Source: Galdieria partita
Taxonomy: Eukaryota; Rhodophyta; Bangiophyceae; Galdieriales; Galdieriaceae
NCBI GenBank assembly: GCA_025991245.1
Contig: BQMJ01000035.1
Span: 62,001 to 126,000, forward strand
Direction of reading: 5' to 3'
Length of the DNA stretch: 64,000 bases
In this document: positions 13,666-24,248 of the stretch, in pieces
How positions within the stretch are numbered: the stretch's first letter is position 1
Layout: every line of letters begins with the position of its first letter
The notes under the pieces: model-generated
What the model was told of the DNA's origin: nothing
The model's input: only the letters and a program-made list of their open reading frames with translations
Databases searched by the model: none
Program-made: the position numbers and the translations under genes

Positions 13666-14730
13666 ATGCACACTTTCATCAGCACAATATCATGCCGTCT
13701 TTTTGGATTGGCCATGTCAAACGAAGACTCGGAAGAGAATAGCCAAGAACCGCAAAATCAAGTTACTTCAATAGAAAGAGTACAAGAAGAAAGTGCACAA
13801 AGAATAACTAGAAACTTGCAGTCCTTACTTCACTGGTCTGTTGAGAACTCTTCAGGTGACTATCAAGGTGGTGACAATTGTAGTAATGAAAATGGGTCGC
13901 TAGAAGAGCAGCTTATTATGAATCGCAAGTGGTTGGAAGCTCTTTTACCAAATGATGCTGAAGCCATGCGCCTTCTAGGAGAGCAAATAGCTGACTCCGG
14001 TTTGGATGACTCCACAAGAACCCAACTATTGGATGACTTGGAAGCTTACATAGAAGATATCAATTGTGCTATCAATATGGATAAAGTAGGAGCTTTTAAG
14101 CCTGTTTTGGAGTGTCTAAGAGATAATTTTTCTGAAGAAGTACGTTCGAAAGCCCTTGAAGTCATTGGCTCTGCTTTACAGGATTCCACAGAAGTTCGAC
14201 AAATATTTATGAAATATGAAGAAGCCATACCTTTGTTAATTGAATGTATGCGAGACAGTAGTTCGTTAGTTCGCGCTAAAGCAGTTCGAGCAGTATCCGC
14301 TCTATTACGAAACTTTCCTACTGCTATAGGTCCTTTTCGTTCAGCCAAAGGAGGGGAAATACTAGTGCAAATGGCAACATTAGATGAGGATAGAGCAGTG
14401 AGACATCGAGCTTTGTTCTTTCTCGAACATTGTCTACAAAGTGAAAATGATTGGTTCGCAGTGGAAGTAGCAGCTAGTCCTGCTTCTATAGCAAATATTG
14501 TTCAAAGGCTTCGACTTCGACAGACTGATGATATCGAACATGCCAATGATGTATCTGAGTTGGAAGCAATCATAGGAGCGTTGACTACTTTGGCCAGTTT
14601 CCCAAAGACCGTTAGAGTCCTGCATGACGCTGGTCTCTTGCAAGTTCTCGATAAACTAGAGTTGCGTGATATTCATGAAGATTTGACGAACAAAATTCAA
14701 CAACTTCGGAACAAGCTATCTGAATCATGA
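13666..14730 (+). CDS. FES1: HspBP1/Fes1 Hsp70 nucleotide-exchange factor
   Basis: Armadillo-repeat exchange factor that releases ADP from Hsp70. The intronless product is 354 aa from 13666; an in-frame ATG at 13714 would give 338 aa and a cytosolic protein that begins in a more usual way. The family N-terminus LQSLLHWSVENSSGD is clear, then four to five armadillo-like repeats with VLECLRDNFSEEVRSKAL and LVRAKAVRAVSALLRNF. The extra 16 residues in the longer form could be a weak targeting signal, so an organellar or ER (Sil1/BAP-like) location cannot be excluded. Confidence 0.85.
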   Translation: MHTFISTISCRLFGLAMSNEDSEENSQEPQNQVTSIERVQEESAQRITRNLQSLLHWSVENSSGDYQGGDNCSNENGSLEEQLIMNRKWLEALLPNDAEAMRLLGEQIADSGLDDSTRTQLLDDLEAYIEDINCAINMDKVGAFKPVLECLRDNFSEEVRSKALEVIGSALQDSTEVRQIFMKYEEAIPLLIECMRDSSSLVRAKAVRAVSALLRNFPTAIGPFRSAKGGEILVQMATLDEDRAVRHRALFFLEHCLQSENDWFAVEVAASPASIANIVQRLRLRQTDDIEHANDVSELEAIIGALTTLASFPKTVRVLHDAGLLQVLDKLELRDIHEDLTNKIQQLRNKLSES

Positions 14731-14936
14731 CACTAACTCTATCTATTCTATGGAATATCTTTGCATTTTGTGTAAAACATAAAGGGAATTTCTTAGAGAA
14801 GCGATTCTTAGTCAACTTGGCCATTTTTATATTTGACTCGTTTTGGTTTTACTCTGTCGTACAAACAACTGCGGAGCAAGTTGCTTTCTAAACGAGCACC
14901 GTCCAGTTGCCGGTTGCTCCTGTACTCCTCACCTTG

Positions 14937-15361
14937 TTAGGTTTGTGCAGGTTGAATAAGCGTTATGGTATCGCCTTTCAGAAGAATTCTACCCAAATTG
15001 AATCTCCTATACACTCCTTTCTTAGTTTTTATCAACCCTTCTCAAACAACCGTCACTCACGTGTTCTTCTTTATATTCCACTCAACGGCTTCGTCCAATA
15101 CCAAGTTCATGTATTCATCAAAACCCTATCATACTTTCAGTCATTGTTATATATTAACGAGGAAACGATAACTTGCACTAATTCTTCCTTCAATCCTAAA
15201 GTTTGTTTCTTCGTATAACCAAATGATCACTTTGGTTCGGTTTTGTAAGAACCGAAATATAAGATTCTATTTAAAAAACCCCAGTCTACGTTTGTATCAC
15301 AACAAGAAATAGTGAGCGCTACACTTACTATGGGTTGTGTCATAATCTTGGACGGTGGCAT
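14937..15361 (-). CDS. SNRPE: Spliceosomal Sm protein E
   Basis: Core Sm-ring protein of U1, U2, U4 and U5 snRNPs. The gene is easy to miss because its four exons are short (15361-15329, 15266-15177, 15125-15061, 15006-14937). Spliced, they give 85 aa. Family signatures are [41 protein letters not shown] and [15 protein letters not shown], matching SmE rather than LSm5. Intron 2 (15126-15176) must use a GC donor (GCAAGT), because only that restores the GFDEYMN frame. It converges on the HspBP1 gene, with 206 bp between stop codons. Confidence 0.93.
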
Positions 15362-15663
15362 CGTGTGTAGTTGACAAGTAACTGATCAAGCCCTCCAATC
15401 AATGAATAGCAATTTTCCAAAGAAGGATGTTGCCGAAAGCATTTAAGCTTTCAAAATATAAGAAATATTCTTGAGGTTACGTACGTATTCATCTCGTTTA
15501 TTGGAGATGTCAGTCAAGAAACAAACATAGACAAGGGTAGCAGATATTATCACTCATCTTCACAGTGTCTTCTGTTATGTCCATGAGGACTATTGCAACT
15601 TGTCGTGACTGGGAGATCATTGGAACATATAAACAAATTCGATATCCAACTCAAGTCGAAATA
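15362..15663. other. Gap between UPF2 stop and SmE start
   Basis: The 302 bp should include the SmE promoter and UPF2 3' UTR. I saw no assembled coding exons, no tRNA boxes and no clear terminator beyond ordinary AT-rich sequence. Confidence 0.4.
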
Positions 15664-18600
15664 TTATCTCTTTCTACGTCGCCCCTTTTTCTGCATAGTA
15701 CTACTGGTAAGAACCAAACGTTTCAGTTGTTCCTTCTCTTCCTTTTCCATTTCATCAACGGCTCTAGATGCAGTTACTAAGGAACTATCCGAAGGAATAT
15801 TCAGTAAACGAACTTGCGGCTTCCCTCCTCTTCTCATCAAAACTTGAAATGGCACACTTTCATCCATAACTTCCTGCTTTTCTTGGTTGCGCAATGAAGT
15901 GGCGTTACTATTCATCACATTTCTTGCCGATGAAAGTAATGGACGAAAAGAAGAAGAGACACCTACAGAGTTGCGATTCTGACTCGCTTCTGAAAGACTC
16001 TCTGTTAAGATTGCAAAAATTTCTTGGTCAAAGGATTCCATTTCCTGTTCCTTTCTTGGAGCATTGGATGCTTCAGTGTCTTCCTCTTGAACTTCCGAAT
16101 CATCACTCAATGACTCAGAATCATGCGAGGAAGATTTTTCAACGTTTTCTACTTCTTCTACTTGGTCCTGCACGGTTCCAACTTGGGACATTTGTTCTTC
16201 TGTGTGAGGAGTGCTTGAACCAACTTCTTCTTCGCTTGCAATGATTTCATCTCTTTCATCGGTTTCTCTGTATGAGGAAAAGCTCCAGTCGCGTTTCATC
16301 GAGTTCATTTCCTCGTTGGAGAAACTATCCTCAGACCTAGAAGTTCCATCATTACTAGCAGAATGTGAGCCCATACTACTGTTCTTCTGTAGGGAGCCTA
16401 GAGTCAAGTCTGGAATGAAGTTTGCTTTGTCGACTATTTGCTCCCATTTCTCATTCAATTGTCCACATGTGATGGACACTAGAGAAGATAGAGAATACAT
16501 CTCTGCTAGTTCTGTAACTAAATGCTGCAAATGAATAGGCAACAAGCTCAACACTTTAAGTGATGGATCCTCTACTGTATTATTACCTTTGTTCAATTGC
16601 CAGATCATTTGAAAAAGATGCAATAAGAATGTTTCCATTCTTCTAAAGGATATCATATCTAACAACTCGAAACCACAAGTCTCGAGTAGTGAACAAACCA
16701 TTCGTACTCTGATAGAAATTCCATTTTCCTGTTCCACCAATAAAGAATCGTTCCAACCATAAGAAATAATACAATAAGCCAAATTCATAATAAACCTTCC
16801 ATTTACGAAACGGGTCCTGAACATTTCTCCTAAAAGCTTCAATTGAGCAACTCTTTGCTGTAATAAACGGCTATTCTGACTTTCAAGGAGACAGAAGATA
16901 GCTTCAACAATTGCTAGAAAATGTATTCATATGAAAATCATCAACTAGTAAGCCAAAAAGTAAAACCTACCATCCACGAGACCGATTCCAATGGAATCTC
17001 TATATTTGGAGTATTCAGTGATAACCTTTGCCATATCTCCAAGACAGTCATATGGAAACTTTTCAGTTTGCAGAAACTCCTCAACGATGAATGATTCAAT
17101 TTCCATAGTACACGGCAGTTTCCGTAACTTGTTCACTAGCCATGGAAGTTTTCGATAATGGTAGCGAACTTCAAATAAAATATGATGAATAAACTCTTTC
17201 AGGGGTTCTCGTTCCGCGTTCTTTTCTTGTTTGGCATCCAGAGGTCTTACAGTATAGTACGCATTTTCCACCATTACTTCATGTCTCGGTTCCAAATTCT
17301 TAACGGATTTTAGACGCCACAGTATATCCAATAGACTACTCGTTCTATATTCTGTTTCCGAATTGCCATACAAAAATCGCCCACAAGTTTCCTTAAGACA
17401 TTCAGTTGGTGAATATTTTAAAACAATCGATATCTACTTACAAGAACTGCACAAACTATGTCTACGTTATAATGCGAAAAGTCTTCCAAACATAACTTCA
17501 CGTAGCCTAATACGACATGCGCTGGAAACAATCGAAATTTTGTCATTTCACTTATCCATCGAGCATTCCATATCCGACACTTCAAGTAGTGTTCTCCAGT
17601 TTCTTTCCTTTCAAAATAACTCATAAAGTCATCTTTCAAGATTTGAATGACATTTGATGCAATATCTGGATACACAGGATTGAGAGTAGCCACAAGTCTA
17701 CTTGCCAAAGGAACCATTTCAGGATTAGTAAACGACAGATTGAACAAAGTCTTCACAAGCTTTTTCCTCATTTGGCTTTTCTTGAAAACACACCAATTTT
17801 CTAAGCACCATTTATCCATCTTCTCCATATCTGAACAGGACGAAAGGGATAATAAGGCTTCCTCTAATGAACGAGATTTGTGCGAATGCTCTACGCTCAT
17901 AGATTTGTTTCCATTCACCGAACGTTCAATGTTATTATCATCATTATCCTTTTGTTTCTCTTCTTTAACCTCTTGTTGAATCACAGGTGATTCTGACTCT
18001 ACCATGTTTGGCAAATCTACATAAAATTTTCGTTCTGCTTCTGTTTCAAAACATAATTTTTGCTGTTTCTCTGTTTCAGTCTCTTGTGAGAATATATTAG
18101 AATAGCTATCAAAGGCAGTGGTGGGTGAATGAATGTCGCTTTGTCTTTCCTCATCCTGGACAATAACAATCGGCATTTGGAACCCCAATAAACTGCAAAG
18201 CGTCTTGATATTACTAGACAGCTTGATAAACTGCTTTCGTTTGTTTTGGAATACATTTTGGGTTTCTTGTTGTACTTCGCCCTGCATTTGACGAGAAACA
18301 TTCGTTTCTTTCTCCAAATCTGCCATCTCCTTTTGCAATTCACTTACCACGTTGCAAGACTTTTCAAAAAGTGATTCGTAAATACCAAAGATCTGCTTCT
18401 TCTCGTCTTGACTCAATATCCAATACTCCCAACCTTTGTTATATTCAATTTCTGATAAAGGATTACAAGTGTCATTTGGAGGAGATAGAAGCATTTCCGC
18501 AAGGTAGTTCTTTGCAACTGATGTAAACGCACTCACTGCTGAAGCCAAATCATTACTCATATTAATAGACTTATTAGTCTCCTTAAGAAAAGCCACCAAC

Positions 18601-19296
18601 TTGAAAGAGGGCATAACATTCACACAGCACAGTTCCACTACCAGATGCAAGAAACTTCTCTTTGTGTTCCAATCCAAACCACTATTTTGTGCTATATTAC
18701 GAAATAAGTTTTCCACAAACTGGTCTGAAAATTCTGGATAACGACGGTACACTTCAGAAATAATTTCGACTACTGCAGGAACGTCAGCTATTCTAAATCT
18801 TGCTTCAAAAAAAGCTCCACAGATTTCCGAAATATACATAGACAAGTTGAGGGTCTGTATTTCTGCCATAAGGGAGTCTTTGTTATCCTTAGAGACACTC
18901 CTAAGCTTTCTTACTAAAGCGGTACACTTTTTCAAGGAAGATTCCAGCCTGTAGTCATCTTGGTCTATAATAGTCTTTGTTGTTGTTCGACACTGACAAT
19001 TTCTCCTTCGCAGAGACCATCTTTCCTTGCTACGTTTCGATGCTTCCTTTGTTGGTGTTTCGGTTTCTAATGCGTCCGAAACACTGGAGTGTGTCACTAC
19101 ATTCTTGGTTTGAACGCTTGCTTCCTAGGGAAAAACACAGAGTTGGCATAATGTCCCAATGAGTGAATAAAACTTCTACCTGATTTTCGGTATGAATAGT
19201 TTCATTGCTTGGGTAGGTATTATGTACATCTTGAGGTGATTCCACTTTCTTGCTTTGTTCTGATACGGGTGAGTTTTGTTCACTTGCAGTACTCAT
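15664..19296 (-). CDS. UPF2: UPF2 nonsense-mediated decay factor
   Basis: Scaffold that links UPF3 at exon junctions to the UPF1 helicase. Four exons with introns 19125-19179, 17392-17441 and 16914-16970 give 1156 aa. Three MIF4G-like helical regions are visible; the third is rebuilt over two splice joints, giving CAVLETCGRFLYGNSE and, further on, NGRFIMNLAYCIISYGW. An acidic Ser/Glu-rich linker follows, then the C-terminal UPF1-binding segment (VPFQVLMRRGGKPQVRLLNI and a final Lys/Arg tail). The start is the first in-frame ATG at 19296; codons just upstream are not ATG. It shares a 185-bp divergent promoter region with the epimerase gene. Confidence 0.93.
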
Positions 19297-19481
19297 TTCC
19301 CACTCATCCAATTTTCGATGAAATGCAAGTTTTAGGAATCATCTTTGTATACTCTTTTACATGTATGAATAGCTGAAAGTCAATAGGTCATTGATATAGC
19401 TATGACAAGATGCAATAAATCATTTTCAAGTTGGCTCTATGTTCTTCATTTTCTATCATCATTGAAGCTAGGATACACTCC

Positions 19482-20820
19482 ATGAAGCTGTGTGACTTCC
19501 TCATAGAGGGACAAAAGGCGACGTGGAAACAAACGCCTGGGTTTATATTGTTTCCAATGCGTCTATTTTGTTATAAAACCAACTTTCCGAATAGACGTGT
19601 TCGTAAAACTATTTGTTATTGTCAGGAGACCAGAGTGGAAGATAGAAACTTGCTGATATTCGGTTTGGGATACCTTGGAAAAGCTATAGCTATGCAGCTT
19701 GGTAAGAACAGTCTTTGTAGCAAGGGCAAGATTATATTATGGGAATAGCTAAACAAGGTTGGAATGTAACTGGAACGAAAAGAAAGCTAACTATGGATAA
19801 GGAATTAATGGAAAGGTATTGCCACTTTTGGTTGGACAACTAGAGATTGAGACGCTTCCTTTGTAGTGGTATAGAAGTGATTGAACTCGACACGGAATCA
19901 AGCGGCCAATTGAGTGAGACTATCTTGCAGAAACTGTTTTGGGCAACTTGTATATTGATAAGTATACCTGCAAACCATCAAGGAGATCCTCTGCTGAACA
20001 AATTAGAGAAACAAATCAACTTGCAAAGTTTTCCAAAACATAGAATTCGGTGGATTGTACGTTTCAGCTTTGACAGAGTACTTGTGAAATTCAAACTTCT
20101 TAGGGATATATCTCGTCTACTGTCATTTATGAACCGAGCAAGTTGGATAATTGGATTGATGAGGACGCCCCTTTAGCTGAGCATATGAATAAGGCATCGT
20201 ATTACATATCTGCAGAAGAGCAATGGCGAAAATGGACGAAAGATTCCAAAATCCGTCTAGTGATATTTCGCTTATCTGCACTATATGGTCCTTTTCGAAG
20301 TGCACTGGATACTTTGATTAGAATTCAATTGCTTCATAGGAATGTCGAAGGGTTTTTACAGTCTTCTGCTTTTGTTGGTGACGTTTTGGTTTCACGAATT
20401 CATTTGACAGATGCTTGTGAGAAGATTATTGCTTCCATGGTCGTCAGTGAGTCGATACTTTTTTTGAATCCCTGCATTATCAATCTTTCTGATGACCTTC
20501 CTTGTACTCGCTCCGAAGTTTTCTATTATGCATTACAGTTGTTGGATGAGTCCACTGTGAATGCATGGAATGCACTTTATTTGCGAAGAGAAGACAAACA
20601 GTTATCAATCCCTTTTAGAGAATCCTTTACGACATCCTTACAAGATGTTTACAAAGGAATACGGACACGGATATTTGACTCGAAGAAAGGAAAACGTATT
20701 CTTAATCAACGAATGAAAACTCTGTTAGGTGACTACTTGCATTTCCCAACTTATCGCCAAGGCCTATTACATATAAAGAACGACATTCTGATTCGATACC
20801 ATTCTGTTTTCAAAGGCTGA
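19482..20820 (+). CDS. NAD(P)-binding epimerase/SDR-like protein, plastid type
   Basis: Extended short-chain dehydrogenase related to bacterial YeeZ and the Arabidopsis plastid protein family; substrate unknown. Four exons with introns 19702-19748, 19816-19866 and 20057-20103 give 397 aa. The Rossmann motif is LLIFGLGYLGKAIA, followed by LISIPANHQGDP, YISSTVIYEP rebuilt at the third junction, FRLSALYGPFRSALDT and SRIHLTDAC. The expected active-site YxxxK is not obvious in the usual place. The first 50-70 residues are basic and probably a plastid leader; 19557 is an alternative ATG. In the second intron the nearest AG would give only 30 nt, so 19866 was chosen because it restores SGIEVIELD. 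Confidence 0.8.
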
Positions 20821-20871
20821 ATTACTTGAGTGCAGTTTCCATTTGTTATCGAGACATAAAGTTTCTATCTT

Positions 20872-21093
20872 TTAGGTGACTACCAAGTTGTTCCGATAGA
20901 GGTTGTTGAGCAGTTCGTTTGAACTTTTCAAGGTGATAGTGTTGTTTGAAGTTTCTCCAACTATATGTTTGGAGAATTGTAAAGGTTCAGATATATCATC
21001 AACTGTGATAAGAATGATTGGGTATGTTAAACTGTATATAATGAATAGAACGGTAGTTCCTATCCAGTGATGTAAGTATAAAAAGGATCCCAT
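20872..21093 (-). CDS. Possible small membrane protein, unrecognised
   Basis: An ATG frame of 73 residues fills the 322-bp gap between the epimerase gene and the AAA ATPase gene. It predicts one membrane span (TVLFIIYSLTYPIILITV) near the N-terminus followed by a polar tail. It would share the promoter region of the divergent AAA ATPase gene, 49 bp away. No family was recognised and the reading frame could be chance. Confidence 0.33.
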   Translation of the reverse strand: MGSFLYLHHWIGTTVLFIIYSLTYPIILITVDDISEPLQFSKHIVGETSNNTITLKSSNELLNNLYRNNLVVT

Positions 21094-21142
21094 CTCCCTA
21101 TGACCTCGGGACAATCAGATCCATTTCTTGTTTCAAACGCAA

Positions 21143-22999
21143 ATGTCATGTTTGTTACGTAACTTACTTTCAAGTGCTTATAAAGGCTCTGTTCGTTCTC
21201 ATACTTTTAGGTATCTACATACAGCCACAGATACTAGAGCATATTTTAAAAAAACAGTGTACAACGCTTGGGAAAAGCTAAAGACCCCAAGAAAGTCTCT
21301 GTATATATCTGCGTTCACTCTAGTTTGTGCAGCTACCATAATTGCTGAGAGGGAACGAAAGAAACTATTGCATCTAAAAAGCTTTGAAAATACTGGAGTA
21401 TCCGTTTTGGAGTGTAATTCAAGTTTTCAAAAAGTTTTGCCTCTTGAGTTGTTGCCTTGTGCTGCAATCCCTTCGGATGGCTTAGATGGCGCCAACCGTG
21501 GCAAAAGACCTTCTGGAAGTGATACAGATGGCAAAATTAGCTGGGAAGAAGTACGTTCTCGTTTTCTTCAAGCTCAGTCACTTATTCCTGGTGCTTCAAC
21601 TCCGGTGTTGTTGCAATCAGATAACAAAATCTCCGTCAAGTTTAGCGCACGTACGGAAGCAGATATGTTTGACGTGTTGTTGACAGCACTCTCAGGATTG
21701 TATTCCAGTTCAGCCAATATGTCGGGTCTATCTGGAAGTTTGTCGAAAAGTGAAAAGAAACCTGAGATTCGTATTGAACGAGGAGCTTCATCGGCTTCCA
21801 TTCAAATAGCGTTTCCTGGTGAGTTTTCAGTCTATACTTTTGTTCCAAGAGTGGGTCCATTTAGTCCCGAGTTTTGTTTTGAAAAGTACACTACTACATT
21901 ATCAGAAAGTGAGCTGCAAGCTATTTTATCAGCTTACGAAACAGCGCAAAAGCCACGTAATCACTATATTCGTCGAGCAAAACCTCCAACCCGTTCTTAT
22001 CCATTGCCACCTTCTTTTTCGGATGACTGGAAGGACAATGATGAGTCTTCGCCTTATTTATATAAAGGTGGTAATGGGAGCAATGGTATTCCATCCGTTC
22101 CTAGAGAGAATAGTTTCGATGAGCTAGAGGAAAAGCTTTCGAGATTTGGTGCTTCTGTTTATCACAGTGAAGAATGTCTTTCTTGGGATACTTTGGCAGG
22201 ATATGACGAATTGAAACAAAGAGTTGAAGAAACGGTGACATTGGCATTGAAATATCCTGAAGTATATGATATGATTGCCAAAAATACTCGTGAAAGGTTC
22301 GAAACCAATCGTCCTAAAGCCATCTTGTTTGAAGGCCCACCTGGTACAGGAAAGACTTCGATGGCGAGAATTATTGCCAGTCGTGTAGGAGTTCCATTTG
22401 TTCATGTAACTATGGAGAACGTTACCAGTAAATACTATGGAGATAGTGAGAAGCGACTAGGAAAAATTCTCAAAATTGCGAATGATTTTGGACCTACAGT
22501 TATTTTTGTGGATGAAATTGATGCTATTGCGTTATCTAGAGACAAAGACCTTCACGAAGCATCACGAAGAGTCATGTCTGTATTACTTCGTCATCTGGAT
22601 GGTTTGGAAGGTCAGCAACAGTCGATACTTATTGCGGCAACGAATAGGAAGAACGATTTGGATGCGGCATTATTGTCTCGTTTTGATATGGTTTTCACTT
22701 TTGGCTTACCTGATGTCAAGTCAAGAGAACAAATTCTCGGTCTTTATGCCAAGCATCTATCGGAAAAGGACAGAGAAACCTTGGCAAGCCTTACAGCAGG
22801 ATTCTCGGGAAGGACGTTATTGGATGCTTGTGAAGAAGTGGAACGCAGATGGGCTGGCAAAATAATTCGTGGAGAAGTGAAAACGAACGAGTTACCTCAA
22901 GTAGATGAGTATGTCAACGTATTGAAAGAGCGGAAGTCGAAACATTATGTTGAGAAGCCACCGTTTTTACGAGCACCAGAAGGAAATGAAATATTCTAA
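21143..22999 (+). CDS. Organellar AAA+ ATPase
   Basis: The 618-aa intronless protein has a basic N-terminus rich in Ser, Tyr and Arg (likely mitochondrial), one hydrophobic stretch near residues 55-70 (LYISAFTLVCAATII), a 250-residue middle region with no recognised fold, and a C-terminal AAA module. The module shows FEGPPGTGKTSMARIIA (Walker A), VIFVDEIDAIA (Walker B), ATNRKNDLDAALLSRFD (sensor 1 and arginine finger region) and a sensor-2 helix. The single classical AAA domain after a membrane anchor suggests a Msp1/Bcs1-like or uncharacterised algal/plant group, but the specific role is unknown. Codons upstream of 21143 in frame are not ATG. Confidence 0.75.
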   Translation: MSCLLRNLLSSAYKGSVRSHTFRYLHTATDTRAYFKKTVYNAWEKLKTPRKSLYISAFTLVCAATIIAERERKKLLHLKSFENTGVSVLECNSSFQKVLPLELLPCAAIPSDGLDGANRGKRPSGSDTDGKISWEEVRSRFLQAQSLIPGASTPVLLQSDNKISVKFSARTEADMFDVLLTALSGLYSSSANMSGLSGSLSKSEKKPEIRIERGASSASIQIAFPGEFSVYTFVPRVGPFSPEFCFEKYTTTLSESELQAILSAYETAQKPRNHYIRRAKPPTRSYPLPPSFSDDWKDNDESSPYLYKGGNGSNGIPSVPRENSFDELEEKLSRFGASVYHSEECLSWDTLAGYDELKQRVEETVTLALKYPEVYDMIAKNTRERFETNRPKAILFEGPPGTGKTSMARIIASRVGVPFVHVTMENVTSKYYGDSEKRLGKILKIANDFGPTVIFVDEIDAIALSRDKDLHEASRRVMSVLLRHLDGLEGQQQSILIAATNRKNDLDAALLSRFDMVFTFGLPDVKSREQILGLYAKHLSEKDRETLASLTAGFSGRTLLDACEEVERRWAGKIIRGEVKTNELPQVDEYVNVLKERKSKHYVEKPPFLRAPEGNEIF

Positions 23000-23091
23000 A
23001 ATGTGGATTTCTTCATGGAACAGAATGGATGGAGGTTATTTGTGTATTGTCTAGTTGACTGTTTATTTGTTGTATTTACAAGCCTTTTAGA

Positions 23092-24197
23092 ATGGAGAAT
23101 GTAGATAACTTTATTTTGTGTTTTCAGACTTGGTTTTCTTTGCCAAACACAAGGACTCTTTTAGGACTTACTGGTTCCTTACATTCACGTCGAAAGCTCA
23201 CGTTCTTTATCCAAAGTCCTTTTTTGTCTCGTCCATTGCGATGTAGGCAATCACACTACTCAAGAACACTTGTCACAGCAGAGTGGAAACCAGAAGGTTT
23301 GATGCGGACCATTGTGGAAGAAAAGTGGAAGGAAGTTGAAGAACTCGAAAATTCTTTAGCTGCTCGAAAAGATGGCCCTTTGAGTTTACGACTTCAATAT
23401 TTTGCCGAGCAGCATCACCCGCAACTTGTTAAAAAGCTAAAAAGTAACAGAGGCAAGCTGAAAGTTGTTGGAGACGTGAAACGAACAACATACGGAACGA
23501 AGCCAAGACAAAAGTTGGATATTGCAGATATTATCAATCCACGGAAGACTGCACAAACGTGGGTGGAGAATGGTGTTGATGCTATTTCCGTATCTGTAGA
23601 TTATTTGGTTTATAGTGGAACTTTTTTTGATTTGAAAGAAATAGTAGAATTGGTGAAAACGCTCGATTCTGATTGTTCGATACCCATCATTTGTAAAGAT
23701 CTTGTTGTGCATCCTTTACAAGTTGCTGCCGCGAAGGAAGCTGGTGCTGATGCTGTTTTGCTCATTGCTGCTGCCTGTTTATCAGATCTTCCAGAGTTGT
23801 TGAATGCGGCAACCATTGTAGGTTTGGATGCTATTGTAGAATGTCACAAGGACTGGGAATGTGAGTATGCGATGGAACATGGGGCAACTATATTATTACT
23901 ATCCAATCGCAATCGAGTGGATGGAGAAATAGTAAGTGTACATTGTGCTTGAATGCTCAATTCATGAGAGCATTGTAGTATATGGGAACTGCGGAACGGC
24001 TAAAAGGAATAGTACCCAACTTTGTTGCTACTATTGCAGGAGGTGGAATAGAAACCAAAGAGGAAGCGTTTTCTATTCAAGATGCAGGTTTTGACGCTGT
24101 AATTATAGGTCGTTCACTGTTTAGACCTTCTGGAATGCAACTTGTGCATAGTATTCAACAAAGAATAATAAAGGAATACCTACCCGGTTTCTTTTAG
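23092..24197 (+). CDS. Indole-3-glycerol-phosphate synthase-like TIM barrel (divergent)
   Basis: TrpC-family beta/alpha barrel with an N-terminal leader of roughly 65 residues, probably plastid-directed. Two exons around intron 23932-23978 give 352 aa. Order of family elements: GDVKRTTYG (usual EVKKASPS), DAISVSVDYLVYSGT, PIICKDLVV (usual PVLRKDF), GADAVLLIAA, DAIVECH, LSNRNRVDG, IAGGGIET (usual SESGI) and VIIGRSLF. The two catalytic lysines, the Glu of VECH and the Asn of SNRN remain, while the first Glu is Asp and the phosphate-loop Ser is gone. It may be a tryptophan enzyme that has drifted or a paralogue with another substrate. Confidence 0.75.
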
Positions 24198-24248
24198 AGC
24201 CCAAAACCACAGCCAAGTTCATTTCGATTGGTTGAAAACATTCATTTC

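Noticed and set aside
14907-15218. 103-codon plus-strand frame between HspBP1 and UPF2
   Set aside because: It is the antisense shadow of the SmE gene, whose exons are strongly conserved on the minus strand.
19816-19845. 30-nt intron in the epimerase gene
   Set aside because: The first AG after the donor would give an intron far below the local minimum; the AG at 19866 gives 51 nt and restores the family sequence.
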